A stretch of DNA of 64,000 nucleotides from a bacterium EF100-94H03 bin56. Lineage in GTDB: Bacteria > Pseudomonadota > Alphaproteobacteria > SP197. The stretch spans positions 1-64,000 of the forward strand of contig MPMV01000003.1 in the NCBI GenBank assembly GCA_002238685.1. The letters run 5' to 3'. The stretch's first letter is position 1. Every line of letters begins with the position of its first letter. The notes under the pieces were generated by a model, which saw only the letters and a program-made list of their open reading frames with translations, did not search any database and was not told the origin of the DNA. This document shows positions 55,609-64,000 of the stretch, piece by piece. A program made the translations under genes and the position numbers.

Positions 55609-56765
55609 CATCCAGGAACTTGTCACGTCTTGCGGGAACGATCCTGCTGGCGTTCCTTGTCGCAGGCATTCCCGGCGTCGCGCCGCAGCAGGTACGGGCG
55701 GCCGAACAGGTGGATATCGCGATCATATCGTTCTCGCCCTATGCACCCTGGTACATCGTCCAGGAAAAGGGCCTTGCCCGCGATATCGATCTCAACATAC
55801 GGATCATCGAGGACATCACCGCAAAGAATGCGGCGCTGACGACTGGAACAATCCAGTGCATGCTCAACACCCTCGATTCGGTGGTCGTGGCCCGCGCCTC
55901 GGGAGTTCCCGTCAAGGTCATCGCAATACCGGCGATGTCATACGGACTCGATGAAATGATTGTCGATGAGTCCGTTGAATCCGTCGACGATTTTCCCGGA
56001 AAGAGCTACGGCGCCGATTTCGCCTTCCTCAATCACATGTGGATGCTGCTCACGCTGAAGAAGGCGGGCATCGCGTTCGATGCGCTCGATCACAAGATCA
56101 TGCTGCCGCAGGACAGCGCCGCCGCGTTCACGAGCGGTCAGCTGGACATCGATGTCAACTACAAGCCGTTTTCGTCCCAGTCGGCCGATCGCGCCGGTTC
56201 CCGTATTCTCAAGACCAGCCTGACGGACCGGACCTGGGAACGCGGCCTCATCTCCGAATCCATTGCCTGCAATGAGGACTGGCTGTCGGACAATCCCGAT
56301 GTTGCCACGGAACTCCTGAGGGCCTGGTTTGAAGCGGTGGACTGGTGGAAGGCCAATCCCGACGAGGGGAACGATCTGGTTGCCCAGGGTCTTGACTGGC
56401 CCGTTGGCGATGTACGCGAAACGCAGTACGGCGCGATCATGCTGAATCTTGACCAGAATCTCGGCGCATTCGGTGTCGGTGACGGCAAGCCTGTCTGCCA
56501 GAGTCTGCCCGAGGGGGCACCTGAGCCGCCCGCGGAGCCAAGTGGCTGGGGCAGCATGTTGTTCGGCGGCGAGCCTGACTGCGCGGCCGGCTACCTTGCG
56601 GCCACCTGGGATCTTTTTGGCGAGGTCTACAAGGAGGCCGGTGTCATCGATTCGTTCGCCTCTTCGGAAGAAGGCGTCGACCTGTCGATTCTCGAGGCGC
56701 TTGACAACGCCGGCGCCTCGCAGACCTGGTCTTCAAATGCATGGATCGGAAGGGTGGGTCTGTAA
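55605..56765 (+). CDS. Orphan periplasmic substrate-binding protein (NMT1/SsuA-like)
   Basis: The 386-residue protein has a signal peptide (about 33 residues, ending QVRAA) and the fold of nitrate/taurine/thiamine-precursor binding proteins: SFSPYAPWYIVQEKGLARDIDLNIR and the stretch around DEMIVDESVESVDDFPGK. Its ATG overlaps the parB stop (ATGA), so it is coupled to the partition operon, an unusual location. No permease or ATPase follows; the gene ends before a convergent tyrA. Ligand unknown. Confidence 0.82.
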   Translation: MTSRNLSRLAGTILLAFLVAGIPGVAPQQVRAAEQVDIAIISFSPYAPWYIVQEKGLARDIDLNIRIIEDITAKNAALTTGTIQCMLNTLDSVVVARASGVPVKVIAIPAMSYGLDEMIVDESVESVDDFPGKSYGADFAFLNHMWMLLTLKKAGIAFDALDHKIMLPQDSAAAFTSGQLDIDVNYKPFSSQSADRAGSRILKTSLTDRTWERGLISESIACNEDWLSDNPDVATELLRAWFEAVDWWKANPDEGNDLVAQGLDWPVGDVRETQYGAIMLNLDQNLGAFGVGDGKPVCQSLPEGAPEPPAEPSGWGSMLFGGEPDCAAGYLAATWDLFGEVYKEAGVIDSFASSEEGVDLSILEALDNAGASQTWSSNAWIGRVGL

Positions 56766-56781
56766 CATTCCCTCACCACCA

Positions 56782-56809
56782 CCCCTTGCAGGAGCGGTCC
56801 TGCAAGGGG
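56782..56809. terminator. Hairpin between the parAB operon and tyrA
   Basis: A perfect inverted repeat (CCCCTTGCAGGA, loop GCGG, TCCTGCAAGGGG) fills most of the 50-base gap between two convergent genes. It can act on both strands. A T-run is not obvious, so it may depend on Rho or act as a stabiliser. Confidence 0.6.
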
Positions 56810-56815
56810 TGACGG

Positions 56816-57703
56816 TCAGGCCTGGCCTGCGTCAATGATGCCGCGGCGGATATCCCGGCTTCTGCGGAACAGATCCTCGAGCTCCTCACCTTCGCCCCAG
56901 CGAATGGCGCGCTGGAGCCTGGAGAGGTCCTCGCTGAAACGCTGGAGCATTTCGAGGACGGCTTCGCGGTTATTGAGGTAGACATCACGCCACATCACGG
57001 GATCCTGGGCAGCGATCCTTGTGAAGTCCCTGAATCCACTCGCCGAATACTTGATGACCTCCTGCCTGGTGTGGTTTTCCATGTCGGCGACGGTCCCGAC
57101 GATGTTGAAGGCGATCAGTGTCGGCAGATGGGAGGTCAGCGCCATCACCCAGTCGTGGTGATCGGCATCGATAATATCGATCATGGAACCGGCACGGCGC
57201 CACAGTTCAGAGACCTTTTCGATGGCTTCGGGAGCTGTGCCGCAAGGAGGCGTCAGCACGCACCAGCGGCCCTCGAACAGGGTGTCGAAGCCGCTTTCCG
57301 GACCCGACTCCTCCGTTCCGGCAAGAGGATGGCCGGGAACAAAGTGAACGCCGTCCGGAATGGCGGGCGCCACGTCGCGGATGACAGCCTGCTTCACGGA
57401 TCCCACATCGGTCACGATCTGACCGGGTTTCAGGACAGGTGCGATGGCTCGGGCGATCATGCCGTTGGTCCCGATCGGCGTGGAGATGACCACGAGGTCG
57501 GCGCCGCGGGCGGCCTCGGCATGGTCCTTCGTCACCCTGTCAGCCAGACCCAGTGTCGTGACCGTCTCCAGGGTTGAATCACGCCGCGCACAGGCGACGA
57601 TCCGGCGGGCAAGGCCCTTGCGGCGAATGACCCGTGCAAGCGATGAGCCGATCAGGCCAATGCCGATCAGACAGACCGTATCGAACAGAGGCTCCCGGGT
57701 CAT
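56816..57703 (-). CDS. tyrA: Prephenate/arogenate dehydrogenase
   Basis: The enzyme makes the tyrosine precursor from prephenate or arogenate with NAD(P). The 295-residue protein has LIGIGLIGSSLA near the N-terminus, VISTPIGTNG, VPGHPLAGTEESGPE and a helical C-terminal half. It overlaps hisC by four bases. Confidence 0.92.
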   Translation of the reverse strand: MTREPLFDTVCLIGIGLIGSSLARVIRRKGLARRIVACARRDSTLETVTTLGLADRVTKDHAEAARGADLVVISTPIGTNGMIARAIAPVLKPGQIVTDVGSVKQAVIRDVAPAIPDGVHFVPGHPLAGTEESGPESGFDTLFEGRWCVLTPPCGTAPEAIEKVSELWRRAGSMIDIIDADHHDWVMALTSHLPTLIAFNIVGTVADMENHTRQEVIKYSASGFRDFTRIAAQDPVMWRDVYLNNREAVLEMLQRFSEDLSRLQRAIRWGEGEELEDLFRRSRDIRRGIIDAGQA

Positions 57704-58797
57704 GTCCTGCCCACGAAGCGGGTGAGGCTGTCGATGAGCGCCTCCATCTCGTCGTCGAGACCGATGTTGATCCGCAGGCCGTCAGGGATTCCGTAGGCGC
57801 CGAGGTCGCGGACAAGAATGGCCTGCGATGCCAGAAACCGCTCCGCAGCCGTGGCCTGGGAAGGACCGCCCGGGAAGCGCGCAAGGACAAAGTTGACGAC
57901 GCTCTCGGGAACATCGAGTCCGATCGCTCTCAGGCGTCGGGTGAGCTGGGGCAGCCAGCGTCCATTGTGCTCGATGGCACGCTGCAGGTGGTCCGGATCG
58001 TCAAGTGCCGCGGTTGCCGCAGCCTGGCCGACGGCATTGACGTTGAAGGGGCCACGAACCCTGTGAAGCGCATCGACGACAGCCGGCGGACCGTACATCC
58101 AGCCGACCCTGAGGCCGGCCAGGGAGTAGACCTTGGAGAACGTCCGCGTCATGACCGTGTTGGCGCTGTCATGCACGAATTCAGCTCCGGCAGTGTAGTC
58201 CTCGCGGGTGACGAATTCGGCGTAGGCGGAATCGATCACGAGAAGCACGTGATTCGGCAGGCCGGCCCTCAGCCTGGCAACGTCGCCGGCCGGGATGACA
58301 CTGCCGGTCGGATTGTTGGGATTGGCAAGGAAGACCAGCTTCGTCCTGTCGGTGACCGCCGCCAGCATGGCCTCGACATCCACCCGGAAGGCTCGTTCCG
58401 GAGCACTGACAGGTGTGGCACCGGCCGCCAGGGCCGCGATCGGATAGATGGCAAAGCCATACTGACTGTAAAGGACCTCGTCGCCCGGACCGGCGTAGAT
58501 GCGCGGCAACAGCTGGAGAATCTCGTCTGATCCGTTGCTGCATATGATTCGGTCCGGGTCCAGATCCCAGCATCGGGCAATGGCCTGACGAAGATCATGA
58601 GAACTGCCGTCGGGATAGCGGACCACCCCGGCCGCTGCCGTCCGTGCCGCCTCGATGGCGCGCGGACTCGGCCCGAGAGCCGACTCGTTCGAAGACAGCT
58701 TGATCACGCGGCGGCCCCGGGAGTCGGTGAGGGAACTTCTTCCCGGCACGTAGGCCTTGATATCGAGAATGCCGGCACGAGGTGCGGGTGCGGTCAT
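57700..58797 (-). CDS. hisC: Histidinol-phosphate aminotransferase family protein
   Basis: This pyridoxal-phosphate enzyme of 365 residues has KLSSNESALGPSP near the start, PNNPTGSV, the lysine motif TFSKVYSLAGLRVGW (about 216-230) and RLPV-type C-terminal features. In this order with tyrA and chorismate mutase it may also act on aromatic substrates, as seen for related aminotransferases in alphaproteobacteria. Direct proof is not possible from sequence. Confidence 0.9.
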   Translation of the reverse strand: MTAPAPRAGILDIKAYVPGRSSLTDSRGRRVIKLSSNESALGPSPRAIEAARTAAAGVVRYPDGSSHDLRQAIARCWDLDPDRIICSNGSDEILQLLPRIYAGPGDEVLYSQYGFAIYPIAALAAGATPVSAPERAFRVDVEAMLAAVTDRTKLVFLANPNNPTGSVIPAGDVARLRAGLPNHVLLVIDSAYAEFVTREDYTAGAEFVHDSANTVMTRTFSKVYSLAGLRVGWMYGPPAVVDALHRVRGPFNVNAVGQAAATAALDDPDHLQRAIEHNGRWLPQLTRRLRAIGLDVPESVVNFVLARFPGGPSQATAAERFLASQAILVRDLGAYGIPDGLRINIGLDDEMEALIDSLTRFVGRT

Positions 58798-58810
58798 GAT
58801 TTTGCCGGAG

Positions 58811-59557
58811 TCACTGCTGGAACGGTGCGGGATAGGACCCCAGCACCATGCCCGTCAAGGAATCCATGGTGATGCGGCGCTCTTCATCGCCCTGATGCCA
58901 GCCGTCGAGCGTGGTGATGCGGGATTGCGAAACACCATTGCCGGAATCGTCGAAGACGGCAATCACGGTCCGGTCGTCGCCTGAGGGCTCAGGTGCGGTC
59001 GCGGACAGCACGAACGCCTCGCAGCGTGACCCGGATCCGGGTGCCGGAGGGACAAACGGAAGCAGGGCCACGATGTGGAGTGCGGCACGTCCCTGGCAGG
59101 CGAGCATTTGCAGGGCGTCACGGTCCCCGGTCGGGATCACGGCCAGCCGGTCACGGCCTTCCTCCACGCGGCGCATCGCAGTGATGGCATCGTCGGTTTC
59201 AGGCATCAGGGTGCTCGAGCCATAGAAATCGCGAGCGGTGTCACGCAGGCCGGACTCCGATCCACCCACCACGACCGAGAAAGTTCCCTGGAGCGGCAAG
59301 AGGGCGCAGACCATTTCACGCCACATGCGCACCAGCGCTGCTGGCGGAAAGATGCCGCGATTGCGGGCGAGGAGACGGCGCAGGATGATCGCTTCGCGGC
59401 CCGGCCTGAGGAAGCGATGAAGCGTTCCGGCTTCCGTCTTGGCCGCGGTGATCTCGTCGACGAGTTCGACGCGGCGCAAGATGAGATCGAGAATGCTGTC
59501 ATCGACAGCGTCAATCTCCCGGCGCAGGCGGGCGAGTGTGTGGTCGGGCGATGTCAG
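58811..59557 (-). CDS. Chorismate mutase (AroQ-type) with long C-terminal extension
   Basis: The N-terminal 80 residues are an AroQ chorismate mutase: LARLRREIDAVDDSILDLI, VELVDEITAAK and LRPGREAIILRRLLARN. About 165 further residues form a second domain without a recognised motif, a common layout in this group. No ATG, GTG or TTG stands where a start is expected. The CTG at 59555-59557, just before SPDHTLARLRRE, sits exactly there, so I propose a rare CTG start (or a sequence error). A TTG further in (59479) would delete part of the catalytic helix. Confidence 0.75.
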   Translation of the reverse strand: MTSPDHTLARLRREIDAVDDSILDLILRRVELVDEITAAKTEAGTLHRFLRPGREAIILRRLLARNRGIFPPAALVRMWREMVCALLPLQGTFSVVVGGSESGLRDTARDFYGSSTLMPETDDAITAMRRVEEGRDRLAVIPTGDRDALQMLACQGRAALHIVALLPFVPPAPGSGSRCEAFVLSATAPEPSGDDRTVIAVFDDSGNGVSQSRITTLDGWHQGDEERRITMDSLTGMVLGSYPAPFQQ

Positions 59558-59634
59558 CGTGATGCCCCGGGTGATGCGTTGGATCCGGGATGCTGTTTAG
59601 GTGACATCGTCACCAAAGGCAAAACCGGACGGAA

Positions 59635-59853
59635 TCAGTGGGGCCTGCCCGTGGTAACGCCGCGACGGGTTCGAGACCCGCTGAAACGACCGAAGTGACG
59701 CCGCCAGGCTGTCGGGGTGGTTCCCGCCACACGCCGAAAATGTTGACGCAGTGTTTCAGCCGCGACAAGACCCGAGCGCATCGCGACCTGGTCGACGGCC
59801 AGAACGATCGTCCGGCCGAAGGCTTGACAGGCCGGGGTCCGGTCTCCATACAA
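59635..59853 (-). pseudogene. Remnant of an AraC-family regulator
   Basis: The minus strand reads the second helix-turn-helix of an AraC/GlxA-type regulator: [20 protein letters not shown] followed by [15 protein letters not shown], a nearly textbook family end. The rest of the protein is missing: metX starts 69 bases beyond its other end, leaving no room for the sensor domain. It is a fossil of a regulator gene beside metX. Confidence 0.7.
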
Positions 59854-59921
59854 CCCTCCACGCTCCGCTGACTATAATCCCAGGTTCATGGCACCTGGCC
59901 ACACGGCGGAATGAGTTCGGC

Positions 59922-61085
59922 ATGACAGAGGCTCCCAAGGCCGTTCACGAAATTCAGGATGACCTTCCCGGACCACGCGCCGAACTGGCCGGAGGCGTGC
60001 CAGTCAGGCTGGAATCCGGTGAGAGGCTGGGGCCCGTGCGTGTTGCCTACCAGACATGGGGAACCCTGAACGACGCCCGGAGCAATACCGTATTGATCTG
60101 CCACGCCTTGACGGGCGATCAGTATGCCTTCGGCACCCATCCCGTCACCGAAAAGAACGGATGGTGGGAATCGATGGTGGGGCCCGGCAAGCCGATCGAC
60201 ACGGACCGTTTCTTTGTCGTCTGTCCGAACTGCCTGGGCGGTTGCATGGGAACGACAGGACCGGCGGCCGTCAATCCCGCAACGGGTGAACTCTACGGCA
60301 CGTCGTTTCCGATCATCACCATGGGCGACATGGTCAATGTGCAGGCAATGCTTCTCGATCACCTCGGCATCGAGAAGGTCATGTGCGTGATTGGCGGTTC
60401 GATGGGTGCCATGCAGGTTCTCGACTGGGCGGCCCGCTATCCCGACCGGGTTGTCAGTGCCGTGCCGATCGCCGGTGCCGCACGTCATTCAGCGCAGAAC
60501 ATCGCCTTCCACGAAGTCGGCCGTCAGGCCATCATGGCCGATCCCAACTGGTGCGGCGGTTTCTACTATCGCGAAGGAAAGCGCCCGGAGAAGGGTCTCT
60601 CCGTTGCGAGGATGGCGGCCCACATCACCTATCTTTCGGAGCCGGCGTTGTGGCGCAAGTTCGGCAGGGAACTGCAGAACCGCTACATGAAGTCCTATGA
60701 GGGGTTCGGCGCCGACTTCCAGGTCGAGAGCTATCTGCGCCACCAGGGCGCCAGTTTTGTCGAGCGCTTCGATGCCAATGCCTATCTCTACATCACCCGC
60801 GCCATGGACTATTTCGATCTCGAGGCCGACCACGGCGGAGACCTCGCGAAGGCCTGGCAGGGGACAAAGACGCGTTTCCTGCTGACGAGCTTCACCAGCG
60901 ACTGGCTGTTTCCGACCTCCGAGAGCAAGGAGGTGGTGCATGCCCTCATCCGCGCCGGAGTCAACGTGAGTTTCGTGGAGATCGAGAGCGACAAGGGCCA
61001 CGATGCCTTCCTGCTCGACGAGCCGGACCTGTTCGAGACCACGGCTGGCTTTCTCGACAGTGTCGCGCGCGACCTCGGCTTCTAG
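59922..61085 (+). CDS. metX: Homoserine O-acetyltransferase
   Basis: MetX acetylates (or in some members succinylates) homoserine in methionine synthesis. The 387-residue protein has [32 protein letters not shown]-type segment [14 protein letters not shown], the nucleophile serine in [22 protein letters not shown] and the C-terminal [10 protein letters not shown] chose ATG 59922 as the only start leaving a full N-terminus without extra weak residues. metW follows on the same strand. Confidence 0.93.
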   Translation: MTEAPKAVHEIQDDLPGPRAELAGGVPVRLESGERLGPVRVAYQTWGTLNDARSNTVLICHALTGDQYAFGTHPVTEKNGWWESMVGPGKPIDTDRFFVVCPNCLGGCMGTTGPAAVNPATGELYGTSFPIITMGDMVNVQAMLLDHLGIEKVMCVIGGSMGAMQVLDWAARYPDRVVSAVPIAGAARHSAQNIAFHEVGRQAIMADPNWCGGFYYREGKRPEKGLSVARMAAHITYLSEPALWRKFGRELQNRYMKSYEGFGADFQVESYLRHQGASFVERFDANAYLYITRAMDYFDLEADHGGDLAKAWQGTKTRFLLTSFTSDWLFPTSESKEVVHALIRAGVNVSFVEIESDKGHDAFLLDEPDLFETTAGFLDSVARDLGF

Positions 61086-61195
61086 TCTCCTGACCGGAAA
61101 GATTGGCGGACCATGATCATGGACCTTGCTGTAGGGGAAAGCGGTAGCAACGGAACTGTGGCGATGCCGCCGGTGCACACTCTTTCCGGCGGACC

Positions 61196-61981
61196 GTGCC
61201 GACCGACGACATCGAACGCTTCCGCTTGCTCGCCCCCGATACCGCAGCACACCGGATGCCCGCCCGAGGAATGTCGCAAGCGGGCCATCGGGCCATGAGC
61301 CTCCTCTCCGGCGCGAGGGACCGCTTCATCCTCGGAGAGAACCGCTTCGGCCTGAGGCCCGATCTCGGTCTGGTGGCCAGCATGGTCGAGCCGGGGTCGC
61401 GCATTCTCGATGTCGGATGCGGCGACGGCGCCCTGCTTGACTATCTCGTCAGGGAGAACGGCTGCGACGGTCGCGGCATGGAGATCTCCCAGGCCGGAGT
61501 CAATGCCTGCGTGGCGCGCGGACTGCCCGCCGTCCAGGGGGATGCGGACCGCCACCTTGTCGATTATCCCGATGACAGTTTCGACTACGTCATCCTGAGC
61601 CACACGCTGCAGGCCGTGCACCGGCCGGGAGAAGTCCTGCACCAGATGATGCGCATCGCCGATGTTGCCATCGTTTCCATACTCAATTTCGGGCACTGGA
61701 GGGCGAGGCTTTCTATGGTCACCCGCGGACGCATGCCCCACACCCGCTTCCTCCCGGAGCCCTGGTTCATGACCAGCACCATTCGCCCGTGCACGGTGCG
61801 TGACTTCATGGACCTCGTGCGGCTCGAGGGTCTGTTGACGGGAGACTGCTACGGCATCGCGAACGAGCGGGAGGTCACGGTGATCCGCAGCGGTTTCGAG
61901 GGACAGTCGAACCTCTTTGCCGAACAGGCGGTTTTCGAAGTGCTGCCGGCGAAGCGGCGGAAACCGGGTCGCCGATCCTGA
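61196..61981 (+). CDS. metW: Methionine biosynthesis protein MetW
   Basis: MetW is a small methyltransferase-fold protein that partners MetX. The motif LDVGCGDGALLDYL, GMEISQAGVNACVARGLPAVQGDAD and the DDSFDYVILSHTLQAV stretch match it well. The start is uncertain; the first 33 residues are weak, and ATG 61271 or 61295 may be correct. The C-terminal 45 residues extend beyond the usual length. Confidence 0.85.
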   Translation: MPTDDIERFRLLAPDTAAHRMPARGMSQAGHRAMSLLSGARDRFILGENRFGLRPDLGLVASMVEPGSRILDVGCGDGALLDYLVRENGCDGRGMEISQAGVNACVARGLPAVQGDADRHLVDYPDDSFDYVILSHTLQAVHRPGEVLHQMMRIADVAIVSILNFGHWRARLSMVTRGRMPHTRFLPEPWFMTSTIRPCTVRDFMDLVRLEGLLTGDCYGIANEREVTVIRSGFEGQSNLFAEQAVFEVLPAKRRKPGRRS

Positions 61982-61993
61982 CCGGGCGCCTTG

Positions 61994-62791
61994 TCAGGGC
62001 GTGATCGACAGGGAACCGTATCCGTGACCCGAGCGGGCAGGCTGGATCCGATCCGGTCCCGCGACAAGCCGTTGGAGACGGAACCGCCTCGCGACCGGGA
62101 TGGCGCCATGGACCTCCTTGACGGCCTCCACGAGGAGGACGCCGGGCCAGGGCAGTCCCCACTTTCTTCCGACGCGTTCCCATGCCGGTGCCGACCAGAG
62201 CGAGAGACCCCTGTGACTGGGAGGAACGTAGATGGCGCGCTCGGCTGCCCGCGGCGTGAACATGGATTCCTTCAGGAGACGGTTGATCTGGCGCTCGCTG
62301 AAGGGAGAGCCATGGCCGAACGGCGTGTGGTCGGCCCTGGCCCACATACCGCCGCGATAGGCAACGACGACGACGAGGCGCCCCGACGGTGTCAGGATGC
62401 GCCAGAGTTCGCGCATTGCGGCGGTGCGCGCCTCGCAGTGTTCCAGGGCATGGACCAGAAGCACGCGATCCACGGACTGGTCGGGAAGGGGAAGTGCATC
62501 CTCTGCGATGAGGCAGGTTCTGCTCCGCCCCTCGCCAGGCCAGCGGATCGCGCCCTGCGTGGCCGGCGCCAGTGCGAGAATCCGTTCAGCCTCGTTGCGG
62601 AATACGGCGAGGAAGGGCGAGGCGTATCCCAGGCCCGCGACCCGCAGGTCGCTGACGTCGGGCCACAGGGCGCGAATGCGGGCCAGCACCAGCCGACGGG
62701 TAATCTCTCCGAGGCGGCTGGAATAGAAGGAATCGAGTTCGGAAGCGTCCTGGTACATGCCCTCACCGGGTGCAACCCGCCGGCCGAGCAT
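61994..62791 (-). CDS. Class I SAM-dependent methyltransferase
   Basis: The protein has VAGLGYASPFLAVF in place of the usual glycine motif, ALPLPDQSVDRVLLVHALEH, ELWRILTPSGRLVVVV and GMWARADHTPFGHG. This resembles a family found beside glyoxalase II genes in alphaproteobacteria. The start is placed at ATG 62791; ATG 62758 or 62890 are possible. Substrate unknown. It converges with metW. Confidence 0.78.
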   Translation of the reverse strand: MLGRRVAPGEGMYQDASELDSFYSSRLGEITRRLVLARIRALWPDVSDLRVAGLGYASPFLAVFRNEAERILALAPATQGAIRWPGEGRSRTCLIAEDALPLPDQSVDRVLLVHALEHCEARTAAMRELWRILTPSGRLVVVVAYRGGMWARADHTPFGHGSPFSERQINRLLKESMFTPRAAERAIYVPPSHRGLSLWSAPAWERVGRKWGLPWPGVLLVEAVKEVHGAIPVARRFRLQRLVAGPDRIQPARSGHGYGSLSITP

Positions 62792-62901
62792 AACCCAATT
62801 CGATGCCAGGAACCGTTGCCGGCCCCGCAAGCGACGGTGGCGCTCGAAGGGCCGTCCACCTATTCTCGATGGACGGTCGAAACCCGCCACTCGGAGGATC
62901 C

Positions 62902-63504
62902 ATGAAGCTCTATTTCAGCGCGACGTCGCCATTCGTGAGGAAGGTGATGGTGGCCGCCCACGAACGGGAGGTGGCCCACCGCATCGAACTGACAGGCCCA
63001 CAGGCGGCGGCCCCCGGCAGCCTTCGTTCGGACAACCCTCTGGAGAAGGTCCCCACGCTGGTTCTGGACGACGGCCGCAGACTCTTCGACAGCTTCGTCA
63101 TCGTCGAATGGCTCAACTCCTGCGGCAGTGGACCGAACCTGATACCGGCCGATGCCAGGGAACGATCGGAAGTCCTGCGCAGGCATGCGCTCGCCGACGG
63201 AATCATGGAGGCGGCCGTCTCGAGCGTCATGGAACGCCGCCGCCCCGAGGAAAGGCAGTGGGACGGCTTCCTCGCTCACCAGCGTGGCAAGATCGAACGG
63301 GCCATCGCGAGCCTCGACCGCGAGGCGGGCGCCTTTGGCGGAACCGTCGATCTTTCAACGATCGCCGTCGGCTCGGCGCTCGGCTATGTGACGTTCCGCC
63401 TTGCCGACCTCGACTGGAAGACCGGTCACGGGGCTCTCGTGCGATGGTTCGCGGCGTTTTCTCAGAGACCGTCCATGACCTCGACCGAGCCCCGCGATCC
63501 GTGA
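62902..63504 (+). CDS. Glutathione S-transferase
   Basis: The 200-residue protein begins KLYFSATSPFVRKVMVAAHE, with the GST N-terminal fold, NPLEKVPTLVLDDG and a SFVIVEWL segment. GGAGG lies five bases before the ATG. A four-base overlap (GTGA) joins it to the next gene. Confidence 0.88.
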   Translation: MKLYFSATSPFVRKVMVAAHEREVAHRIELTGPQAAAPGSLRSDNPLEKVPTLVLDDGRRLFDSFVIVEWLNSCGSGPNLIPADARERSEVLRRHALADGIMEAAVSSVMERRRPEERQWDGFLAHQRGKIERAIASLDREAGAFGGTVDLSTIAVGSALGYVTFRLADLDWKTGHGALVRWFAAFSQRPSMTSTEPRDP

Positions 63505-64000
63505 CCTACGATTCAATCCGCCAGGCGCTCGAGCCGCACGGGCTGATCGCTAGAGGTGGATTCACACCGGACGCCGGCGACGGCCTCGGCAGCGACGCCG
63601 CGTGTGTCGTGATGGTCGGCAACGCCGGTCCGGCCATGTGGCGGAGCTTCGCGGCAGCCCCGCAAACCGGCACGGAACCGATGAATCTCTGGACCCGCCA
63701 GGTCCTCGGCGCTATCGCCCGCACGTTCGGATGCGCAGTCGTCTTCCCCTTCGATGGTCCACCGTGGTTGCCTTTCCAGCGCTGGGCGATGCGCGCCGAA
63801 GCCGTGTCCGTTTCTCCCGTCGGCATCCTGATCCACCCGGAATACGGTCTCTGGCACGCCTATCGTGGCGCGTTCGTCTTCCGCGAACCGATCGCGGGTC
63901 TTCCGCCGCGGGAAGGCACCACAAGCCCCTGCGAGACCTGCGAAGAACGGCCCTGTCTTTCGACCTGCCCGGTTCATGCCTTCGATGCCGGTTCGTACGA
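63501..64000 (+). CDS. Fe-S protein, truncated by the window end
   Basis: An open frame runs from GTG 63501 to the last base, 166 codons so far. The visible end has CETCEERPCLSTCPV, a 4Fe-4S-like cluster ligand set (C-x2-C, C, CP). The segment MNLWTRQVLGAIARTFG and PEYGLWHAYRGAFVF precede it. It looks like a QueG-like or ferredoxin-type alphaproteobacterial protein of unproven function. The GTG overlaps the GST stop. Confidence 0.7.
   Translation, partial: MTYDSIRQALEPHGLIARGGFTPDAGDGLGSDAACVVMVGNAGPAMWRSFAAAPQTGTEPMNLWTRQVLGAIARTFGCAVVFPFDGPPWLPFQRWAMRAEAVSVSPVGILIHPEYGLWHAYRGAFVFREPIAGLPPREGTTSPCETCEERPCLSTCPVHAFDAGSY

Noticed and set aside
59655-59690. tRNA-like GGGTTCGAGACCC stretch
   Set aside because: The T-arm-like stem has no acceptor, D or anticodon arms around it; the other strand encodes the AraC remnant.
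1-64000. CRISPR array or long tandem repeats
   Set aside because: No regularly spaced repeats were noticed anywhere in the window.

Overview
The window looks like chromosome from a high-GC alphaproteobacterium and appears to span its replication-origin region. The gene order ppsR (DUF299) - gap - hemE - hemH - hemJ - rho, and further on mnmE - mnmG - rsmG - parA - parB with two perfect parS sites, is the arrangement known around alphaproteobacterial origins. MmcB, a DUF6489 protein, MetX-MetW and a chorismate mutase-HisC-TyrA block fit the same class. The species is not identifiable from sequence alone. No rRNA, tRNA or CRISPR array was seen.

Region by region. (1) 1-11.99 kb is the right part of a defence island. 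It holds a type III restriction system whose methylase looks broken at its 5' end, two small unknown genes, a Hachiman-like (HamA/HamB, DUF1837 plus helicase) pair, and two overlapping tyrosine recombinases next to the core gene mmcB. (2) 12-15 kb has mmcB, cobT, cobS and a CobC-like phosphatase (late cobalamin synthesis). (3) 14.9-18 kb is a large PLD/SF2 helicase/DUF3427 protein. (4) 18-23.8 kb is a PotD-B-C-A type ABC importer followed by an isochorismatase-like hydrolase and a Rieske oxygenase, which suggests uptake and breakdown of a polyamine- or betaine-like compound. (5) 23.8-30.6 kb is ppsR, the candidate origin, three haem genes, rho and purH.

(6) 30.6-49.8 kb is a block of mostly accessory metabolic genes lying between the two conserved origin-proximal clusters. 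It includes a GST, a CoA-transferase, an arginase-fold protein with an altered metal site, an NCS2 permease with an extra C-terminal domain, a second Rieske oxygenase, a divergent Nudix-regulator/ARPP-1 pair with two matching operators, and a sterol-like cluster. That cluster contains an ERG6-type sterol methyltransferase, a GPP34 (GOLPH3-like)-cytochrome P450 fusion, and a KshA/DAF-36/SdmA-like Rieske oxygenase. A secreted beta-rich protein, an Asp/Glu racemase-family protein, an old-yellow-enzyme-type Fe-S flavoprotein and a thioredoxin-fold DUF255 protein follow.

(7) 49.8-56.8 kb is the mnmEG-rsmG-parAB cluster with an orphan solute-binding protein fused translationally to its end. (8) 56.8-64 kb holds tyrosine/phenylalanine and histidine pathway genes (tyrA, hisC, chorismate mutase), a remnant of an AraC regulator, metX, metW, another methyltransferase, a GST, and the start of an Fe-S protein cut by the window end.

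The most unusual content is the sterol-type cluster with its GPP34-P450 fusion, and the Nudix/ARPP-1 pair with its symmetrical operator-promoter.
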